19,561 nucleotides of DNA. It comes from Anaerolineales bacterium. Lineage in GTDB: Bacteria > Chloroflexota > Anaerolineae > Anaerolineales > E44-bin32. The position numbers and the translations under genes were made by a program. The stretch is taken from the NCBI GenBank assembly GCA_030642885.1, contig DAOWMX010000012.1, positions 1-19,561 on the forward strand, in the 5' to 3' direction. The notes below the pieces were generated by a model. That model searched no databases. It saw nothing but the letters and a program-made list of their open reading frames with translations, and was not told the origin of the DNA. This document shows, in pieces, positions 14,731 through 19,561 of the stretch; position 1 is the stretch's first letter; the number at the start of each line of letters is the position of its first letter.

Positions 14731-15627
14731 ATGAAGAAGGGTCGCATCCTTGTCGTTGAAGATGACTCTGACATTGGAAACATGCTCCGCATCTACTTCA
14801 CCGGACAGGGTTATGATGTAGATCTCGCTACAAACGGATCAGACGCGCTCACCTCCACACACTCAAACATGCCCAATCTCATCGTCCTGGACATCCTTCT
14901 GCCCGATATGGATGGCTATTCAGTCTGCCAGGAATTGCGCGCATCTCCACGGACTCATCACATCCCAATTATCTTCCTAACCCAGAAGGATTCACGCAGC
15001 GATCGTATCGCCGGGTTAGAGCTTGGCGCCGACGATTACATCACCAAACCTTTCGACATTGAAGAACTCAAGCTGCGGGTTCAGAACGCCATCGCCCGCG
15101 CGGAGCGTGAGAGCCTGATCGATCCACGCACAGGTCTCCCCACCGGCGCCATCATCCAGGAGAAGTTACGCGAGCTCGTCAACAAAAAAGAGTGGGCATT
15201 GCTCTATTGCCGCCTTGAACAATTCGAAGGCTTCAAAGAAGTCTACAGTTTCGTCACCGGCGATGAGAGCCTGCGGATGACGGCAGCGATGTTCTGTGAA
15301 GTCTTGGCGGAGCATGGGGATGAGAAGGATTTTCTCGGGCACGCCGGTGGGGGTGACTTCATCGTCATCACCATCCCTGCTGCCGCAGATGCAATCAGTG
15401 AACAGCTCAAACAAAGTTTTAATGAACGGATAAAAGAACACTACTCAAAAGAAGATCTGGATCGGGGTCACTTAGTCGTACCCCAAGGCAGTGGTGATGG
15501 GGTTCAAATTCCATTAATGACCATGAGCATCGGACGGTTGGATTCAACCGCGAAGAAATTCAACGACTTGCGCGAAATAACAGAGGCGGCCATGGAGGCA
15601 CAGCGCATGGACGCGACGACGACCTAA
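14731..15627 (+). CDS. Response regulator with REC and degenerate GGDEF-like domain
   Basis: Residues 1-122 form a receiver domain: acidic pocket Asp11/Asp12, phospho-acceptor Asp54 in VLDILLPDMDGY, Thr84 and Lys106 in KPFD. After a helical linker, DPRTGLPTGAIIQEKL (131-146) is the start of a GGDEF-like fold, but the catalytic motif reads GGGDF (206-210). The I-site position five residues before reads DEKD instead of RxxD. It should therefore neither make cyclic di-GMP nor bind it at the I-site, and the domain probably acts in dimerisation or protein contact. AAAGGAGGG lies 6 nt before the ATG, the strongest ribosome site in the window. The histidine kinase gene begins 3 bp after its stop, so this regulator is its likely partner. 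Confidence 0.9.
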   Translation: MKKGRILVVEDDSDIGNMLRIYFTGQGYDVDLATNGSDALTSTHSNMPNLIVLDILLPDMDGYSVCQELRASPRTHHIPIIFLTQKDSRSDRIAGLELGADDYITKPFDIEELKLRVQNAIARAERESLIDPRTGLPTGAIIQEKLRELVNKKEWALLYCRLEQFEGFKEVYSFVTGDESLRMTAAMFCEVLAEHGDEKDFLGHAGGGDFIVITIPAAADAISEQLKQSFNERIKEHYSKEDLDRGHLVVPQGSGDGVQIPLMTMSIGRLDSTAKKFNDLREITEAAMEAQRMDATTT

Positions 15628-15630
15628 AGC

Positions 15631-18573
15631 ATGCTCGCGGAAAATTTCCTTGGTCTCATTTTCGTCGCCCTTGCGTTGCTTCTCATCGGGGTCGGCATCG
15701 GCTGGAGTCTGCGTTCGTCCAGGCTAGCCGAGCCGATATCCTCAGATGGGGAGGTTGTTCCCACATCGCCAGCAATTGGCACAGAATCCCAAGCTTCTCC
15801 AGACGGTGATGTTCTATCGACGCTCCAATCTCTGCATACTGCGCTGAGCCACCCCGAAGATTTATCCACTCTCGTCGAAGGTGCCCTTAAAGGAATCTCT
15901 CACCTGTTCCCGTTCGACATTGTTGAGCTCAACCTGTTCGATCGAACGATCGGCCACTTCATCCCGCATCGGCTCTGTTCACCGCGCTCCTCCGACTTTG
16001 TCACCGGCATGGGGGATGATGTCTACCGCCTGGGGGAGGGCTACACCGGTTGGCTGGTCGAGCACCGCGAATCCTTGTTGCTCCCAGACGTCGCCGAGAG
16101 GGGCGATGTTCAACCCAAGGCCCTGCGCGGGAAATTTCCATTTAAGTCATACCTGGGCACCGCTTTAACCGACCGGGATGAAGTCGTGGGCACACTGGAG
16201 CTGGCCCACCAAGAAGTACTCACGTACGACCGCCGCCATCAAGCACTTCTCGAAGCCGCCAGCGCAGCTATTGCGCTGTCGATTGCGAACCTCAACCTCC
16301 ACAGTCAGCATCAGCAGTTTGTTGATGAATTCGTTGGGATAACCGACATCCAGGGAGCCGCAGCTTGGGTTCACGAACCAGAAACGTTGGTAGAGCAGCT
16401 CTCCAAAACGCTCGCAACCAGAGTTGGCGCGGATGTCCTATGTTTACTGTTGTACGACGAAGACTCACAATCGCTCATCGGTCAACCGCCGTTCTTCGGT
16501 GTTTCCCCATCCGTCCTTTCGGATGATCTTATCCTCCCATCTTCCCCCGAGAACCCGCTTTCGACAATCTGGCAAACCCAAAAATATTGGTTTTCAAACG
16601 CCGCAGTGGAGGAGCAGCTCATCGACCAGATGAAGCTTCGATCCTTTGCGGAGAAGGCTGAAATCCGCACGCTTCTGATAACTCCATTGGGGGGCGATGA
16701 ACACCGAATCGGCGCAATCCTGGCGGGGAATACGGACGCAGAGTCAAGTTTCTCTGAGGGAGATGCCGAAGTCCTGGCCTCGCTATCGCGGCTTTGCTCG
16801 CCCCTGATCGAAGCATCGCAGAAGTTAACCCGAGATCGAGGCGCTGACGAGACTGAGAGGGCAGATCTAACCGCCGCGGGGTTGATTCTCGATTCCGGGG
16901 CTCAACCTGCGGAAGAAACCACGACCAGCGCGCTCCAATGGGCAGAGGCTCTTCTAAGAATCTCGGCGGAATTATCCTCCAGCCTCGACGTCGACCGTGT
17001 GCTCGAGAGAACGCTTTCTCTCACCAGCGAACTCATCAGCGCTGCCCAGGCAAATGTCCTGATGCTTTCGCCGGATGGCGACTCTCTACAGCTGCGCGCG
17101 TCGTTTGGTGAGAGAGGTCCTGGCAGCCTGCACATGGATCAGGATATTCAAGAGGGTCTACCCGGCTGGGTCATGTCCCACAACAAATCTTTGTTAATCG
17201 ATGATCTTTCCCAGGACGCAAGATGGAAACATCTCGACAACGACGCCCAGGAGCAGCGCAGCGCTATTGCTGTGCCGATCATCGTCGGGGATGAGGCGAT
17301 CGGTGCGATGCTCTTCACGCACACTGAGACGGGGGCTTTCGCCCCAGATCAACAAAGGCTGGTGCGCGCTGTTGCCAGTCAGGTCGGCGGTGCGATAAAA
17401 AACGCCGAACTGTACCATGTGATAAGCGATCAAGCAGAACGCTTGGGTTCGATGCTGCGCTCCCAGCAGATCGAAGCCAGCCAGTCGCAGGGAATCCTCA
17501 ACTCCATCGCCGACGGCGTTATCGTGACCGATGCCAACCATAAAATCATCCTTTTTAGTCCTTCCGCCGAACGGATTCTCGGTCTTGGCAGCGAAGATGT
17601 CGTGGAACACCCTGTTTTCGATTTCATCGGAGTCTACGGCGCCGACGGGACGCGCTGGGCGGATTCGATTCGCGCCTGGAGCCAGAACCCGGCCTCGATC
17701 GGTAGGAGGGCATTCCTCGCCGAGCAGCTTGAGCTTGAAGACGGCCGTGTGATCTCGATCCACCCGGCGCCCATCGTCCTGGCCGACGAATTCCTGGGAA
17801 CGGTGTCGATCTTCCGCGATATCTCGCGTGAGGTTGAAGTAGACCGTCTAAAATCTGAGTTCGTCGCCACCGTCAGCCACGAGCTGCGCACGCCGATGAC
17901 CTCAATAAAGGGCTTCGTCGATCTTCTCTTGATGGATGTCTCCGGCGAGTTGGATGACGAACAGCGGCACTTCCTTGAAATCATCCGCAGCAATACCTTC
18001 CGTTTGGAAATCCTGGTTAACGATCTCCTGGACATCTCCCACCTCGAATCAGGAAAAGTCACGCTCTCCTTCCAAGCGCTGGATGTTCACCAGCTCCTGG
18101 ATGAGATGCGCGAACACGTTGAGCACAGGAGTCATGAAGAAGAAAAGCAGATCAGCCTCCTGATCGATGCCCCACAGAGGCTCCCCAAACTCAGGGGCGA
18201 CCTCGAACGTGTGCGGCAGATCCTGGCCAATTTGGTCGAGAACAGCTTCAACTTCACACCGTCAGGGGGCATGATCCGCATGCGCGCCAGACATGTGGGG
18301 GATCAGATTGAGATCGATGTGATCGACAATGGCATGGGTATCTCCCTGCCGGAGCAAGAGCGCATCTTCGAACGTTTTTTCCGTGGTGAGCAATCGCTCG
18401 TACTGGGCATCTCGGGCACCGGTCTGGGCCTGTCGATTGTACTTAACCTTGTCGAGATGCACGATGGGCGAATATGGGTCACTTCAGATGGAATCCCGGG
18501 AAAGGGATCCACCTTCACGGTATCACTTCCGGTCGTGATTGCAAAAGATGATGCGGAAGATGGTGGGGGATAA
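15631..18573 (+). CDS. Multi-GAF/PAS sensor histidine kinase
   Basis: This 980-residue kinase begins with one membrane helix (residues 7-27) and no extracytoplasmic domain. A variable linker follows, then GAF1 (about 76-222), a weaker GAF2 (about 250-395) and GAF3 (about 438-595). A PAS domain (about 618-732) comes next. The catalytic core has the dimerisation/phospho-transfer helix with His750 in SHELRTP, and an ATPase domain with Asn871 (N-box), DNGMGI (899-904) and GTGLGLSIV (929-937). The kinase should be active and anchored on the cytoplasmic face, sensing internal signals through GAF/PAS ligands. Its start lies 3 bp after the upstream regulator stop and its stop 2 bp before the next regulator. 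It therefore sits between two receiver proteins, either of which could be its target. Confidence 0.95.
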   Translation: MLAENFLGLIFVALALLLIGVGIGWSLRSSRLAEPISSDGEVVPTSPAIGTESQASPDGDVLSTLQSLHTALSHPEDLSTLVEGALKGISHLFPFDIVELNLFDRTIGHFIPHRLCSPRSSDFVTGMGDDVYRLGEGYTGWLVEHRESLLLPDVAERGDVQPKALRGKFPFKSYLGTALTDRDEVVGTLELAHQEVLTYDRRHQALLEAASAAIALSIANLNLHSQHQQFVDEFVGITDIQGAAAWVHEPETLVEQLSKTLATRVGADVLCLLLYDEDSQSLIGQPPFFGVSPSVLSDDLILPSSPENPLSTIWQTQKYWFSNAAVEEQLIDQMKLRSFAEKAEIRTLLITPLGGDEHRIGAILAGNTDAESSFSEGDAEVLASLSRLCSPLIEASQKLTRDRGADETERADLTAAGLILDSGAQPAEETTTSALQWAEALLRISAELSSSLDVDRVLERTLSLTSELISAAQANVLMLSPDGDSLQLRASFGERGPGSLHMDQDIQEGLPGWVMSHNKSLLIDDLSQDARWKHLDNDAQEQRSAIAVPIIVGDEAIGAMLFTHTETGAFAPDQQRLVRAVASQVGGAIKNAELYHVISDQAERLGSMLRSQQIEASQSQGILNSIADGVIVTDANHKIILFSPSAERILGLGSEDVVEHPVFDFIGVYGADGTRWADSIRAWSQNPASIGRRAFLAEQLELEDGRVISIHPAPIVLADEFLGTVSIFRDISREVEVDRLKSEFVATVSHELRTPMTSIKGFVDLLLMDVSGELDDEQRHFLEIIRSNTFRLEILVNDLLDISHLESGKVTLSFQALDVHQLLDEMREHVEHRSHEEEKQISLLIDAPQRLPKLRGDLERVRQILANLVENSFNFTPSGGMIRMRARHVGDQIEIDVIDNGMGISLPEQERIFERFFRGEQSLVLGISGTGLGLSIVLNLVEMHDGRIWVTSDGIPGKGSTFTVSLPVVIAKDDAEDGGG

Positions 18574-18575
18574 AA

Positions 18576-18941
18576 ATGGCAAAGATTCTTGTCGCGGAAG
18601 ATGAACGCGATATCCGCGAGCTCATCGAGTTTGCGCTTAACTATAACGGCCATGACGTCCTGACCGCGGTCGACGGTGTGAGCGCCTGGGAGCTTACGTT
18701 GGCGGAACAGCCAGATCTGGTGCTGCTTGACGTACGCATGCCGCGTATGGACGGATACGAGTTATGCCGCAGGATCAAACGCAGCGAAAAATTGCGTCAC
18801 ATCCCCGTCGCCTTCCTCTCTGCAAAAGGACAGGAAGCTGAGATTCAGGCAGGTCTGGATGCTGGTGCAGAGGAGTACCTTCTAAAGCCCTTTTCCTTGG
18901 ACCAACTTGACCAGGCAGTCGCCCGACTGCTGAACGCTTGA
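18576..18941 (+). CDS. Single-domain response regulator (CheY-like)
   Basis: The 121-residue protein consists only of a receiver domain: Glu8/Asp9 in the acidic pocket, phospho-acceptor Asp52 in LLDVRMPRMDGY, Ser82, and Lys104 in LKPFS. No output domain follows. Such proteins act as phosphate shuttles or sinks, or bind a target such as a motor or kinase. The ATG is 2 nt after the kinase stop, with the GGTGGGGGA end of the kinase gene serving as ribosome site, so translation is coupled. A probable intrinsic terminator follows 49 bp later, making it the last gene of the cluster. Confidence 0.93.
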   Translation: MAKILVAEDERDIRELIEFALNYNGHDVLTAVDGVSAWELTLAEQPDLVLLDVRMPRMDGYELCRRIKRSEKLRHIPVAFLSAKGQEAEIQAGLDAGAEEYLLKPFSLDQLDQAVARLLNA

Positions 18942-18990
18942 TGATTGGAAAACTTGGATGAAATCCAGAGCGCTCTTCGCACGACCCCCT

Positions 18991-19023
18991 ACCCTCTTCA
19001 GAAAATAGAAGGGGGTAATTTAT
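18991..19023 (+). terminator. Probable intrinsic terminator of the two-component cluster
   Basis: ACCCTCTTC (18991-18999) pairs with GAAGGGGGT (19008-19016) with one T-G wobble, leaving an 8-nt A-rich loop. AATTTATT follows, a weak T-rich tail. An overlapping alternative left arm, ACCCCCT (18984-18990), can also pair with the same right arm. Position, 49 bp after the last stop of the cluster, fits a terminator. Confidence 0.6.
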
Positions 19024-19051
19024 TAGAAGATTCGCCTGCAACCTAAGGCGT

Positions 19052-19075
19052 AGAGACGCAGCATGCTGCTTCTCT
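19052..19075. repeat. Decayed copy of a small palindromic repeat
   Basis: The core GCAGCATGCTGC (19058-19069) is a perfect 12-bp palindrome. It is extended by AGAGA (19052-19056) on the left and TCTCT (19071-19075) on the right, with one mismatched pair between. The form AGAGACGCAGCA/TGCTGC.TCTCT recalls the short interspersed palindromes, with a TAGAGACG(C/T)-type arm, that I recall from Chloroflexota and cyanobacterial genomes; that comparison is from memory and not checked. Confidence 0.5.
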
Positions 19076-19149
19076 GTATGGTATGTAAATTGTCGGTAAA
19101 GGATCAATTTTGACATCACCCTTGATCGCAGTGAAATCCGCTAAAATAA

Positions 19150-19158
19150 TGTTATACT
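19150..19158 (+). promoter_or_regulatory. Extended -10 promoter of the thiamine pyrophosphokinase transcript
   Basis: TGTTATACT matches TGnTATAAT at all but one position and is nearly identical to the element before the epimerase gene. Transcription should start near 19165, about 20 nt before the aptamer. TTGACA at 19110-19115 is too far upstream (37 nt) to serve as its -35. Confidence 0.55.
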
Positions 19159-19183
19159 GCTTATAGCATCTTGATAGTAGACG

Positions 19184-19268
19184 CACGGGGAGTCCAACCG
19201 GACTGAGAGGAGGGCTACGACCCTCGACCCGCAGAACCTGATCCGGATCATGCCGGCGTAGGGATGGC
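19184..19268 (+). promoter_or_regulatory. TPP riboswitch (THI-box) aptamer
   Basis: The conserved THI-box elements appear in order. CGGG (19186-19189) pairs with CCCG (19228-19231) as P2. AGTCC/GGACT (19191-19195 / 19200-19204) forms P3, with the invariant CTGAGA at 19203-19208. An extra hairpin GAGGG/CCCTC (19210-19214 / 19221-19225) follows. Then ACCTGATCCGGATCATGCC and GGCGTAGGGA give the P4-P5 pyrophosphate-sensing arm, with CCGG (19243-19246) pairing to CCGG (19253-19256). It binds thiamine pyrophosphate and should repress the downstream thiamine pyrophosphokinase gene. P1 is weak by eye, and the exact 5' limit is uncertain by several bases. Confidence 0.95.
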
Positions 19269-19292
19269 AGCACACGTTGCTTCACCAACAAC

Positions 19293-19318
19293 AGCCACTC
19301 CCTACCCAAGGAGTGGCT
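19293..19318 (+). promoter_or_regulatory. Shine-Dalgarno-sequestering hairpin (riboswitch expression platform)
   Basis: AGCCACTCC (19293-19301) and GGAGTGGCT (19310-19318) form a perfect 9-bp stem with an 8-nt loop. The right arm contains the ribosome site AAGGAG (19308-19313), 11 nt before the ATG at 19325. The tail after the stem (ATTTCT) has too few T residues for a good terminator, so control of translation is more likely than of transcription. Confidence 0.75.
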
Positions 19319-19324
19319 ATTTCT

Positions 19325-19561
19325 ATGCTTCATCGCACGCTCATCCTCACAAACGGAGACATCCTGGATGGCCCAGCACTGAAGGAGCGCATCGACGCCT
19401 GGAGCCCCGAGCAGGTCATAGCCGCAGATGGCGGCAGCCGCCACGCGTCTACACTTGGATTGAAGATCGATCTTGTAGTCGGAGATTTCGACTCAATAGA
19501 CCCCACGCAGCGCGAGACGCTTCTTGAGCAAAGCACGCAATTCGAACACTTTAAAGCCGAG
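19325..19561 (+). CDS. Thiamine pyrophosphokinase, 5' part (cut by window edge)
   Basis: The open frame from ATG 19325 continues to the window end without a stop (79 codons). The translation shows the catalytic-domain start of thiamine pyrophosphokinase: LILTNGDILDG, then VIAADGGSRHASTLGLKIDLVVGD with the ADGG motif and the VVGDFDSID motif (acidic residues that bind Mg-ATP). The enzyme transfers pyrophosphate from ATP to thiamine, giving the TPP cofactor. The gene directly follows a TPP riboswitch whose hairpin hides its ribosome site, so end-product control is built in. The remaining two thirds of the protein and any other thiamine genes lie outside the window. I leave the symbol empty because thiN and tpk naming depends on the unseen remainder. 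Confidence 0.92.
   Translation, partial: MLHRTLILTNGDILDGPALKERIDAWSPEQVIAADGGSRHASTLGLKIDLVVGDFDSIDPTQRETLLEQSTQFEHFKAE

Noticed and set aside
19110..19115. TTGACA upstream of the TPP riboswitch promoter
   Set aside because: It is 37 nt from the TATACT box, far beyond a usable spacer; the extended -10 explains the promoter better.
19264..19527. 87-codon plus-strand frame starting at the riboswitch end
   Set aside because: It begins inside the aptamer and is out of frame with the thiamine pyrophosphokinase motifs, which are clear in the frame from 19325.

Overview
The window looks like a chromosomal segment of a free-living bacterium, most likely a Chloroflexota of the Anaerolineae type. 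This rests on gene content and protein flavour: a large DNA-methylase-like protein with degenerate motifs, a DUF4388 plus Ras-like GTPase pair, a multi-GAF histidine kinase, tandem DUF5698/DUF2179 membrane proteins, and mixed ATG/GTG/TTG starts in moderately GC-rich DNA. No marker gene is present, so the taxonomy is an inference. I see no insertion sequence, phage gene, tRNA, rRNA or CRISPR array.

Left part (1-6260). Two minus-strand genes lie at the left edge: the start of a probable membrane protein, cut by the window, and a 740-residue methyltransferase-like protein whose catalytic motif is altered. Diverging from them are a plus-strand lipoprotein with calcium-loop-like repeats and an M20 carboxypeptidase. 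The M20 gene collides tail to tail, with a 14-bp overlap, with a minus-strand membrane-anchored HEXXH metalloprotease.

Middle part (6261-12884). A divergent promoter region separates the metalloprotease from a plus-strand run: NAD-dependent sugar epimerase, 3-methyladenine DNA glycosylase, FabI enoyl-ACP reductase, an active-looking membrane GGDEF diguanylate cyclase with I-site, a YjbQ-family protein, a PIG-L deacetylase, and two tandem paralogous DUF5698-DUF2179 membrane proteins. Glycosylase, FabI and GGDEF are separated by only 15 bp each and probably share a transcript.

Right part (13076-18941) is a signalling cluster. A good promoter precedes a DUF4388/winged-helix protein and a small Ras-like GTPase. 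A hairpin then separates these from a response regulator with a dead GGDEF domain, a three-GAF/PAS histidine kinase and a single-domain response regulator, the last three spaced by only a few bases. A probable terminator closes the cluster. The association of a Ras-like GTPase and DUF4388 with this kinase/regulator set, without a visible roadblock partner, is the best candidate in the window for an under-described system.

The right edge (19052-19561) holds a degenerate palindromic repeat, an extended -10 promoter, a TPP riboswitch, and the first 79 codons of thiamine pyrophosphokinase. A hairpin hides the kinase's Shine-Dalgarno sequence, and the 3' end of the aptamer can pair with that hairpin's 5' arm. 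This is a readable translational ON/OFF switch.
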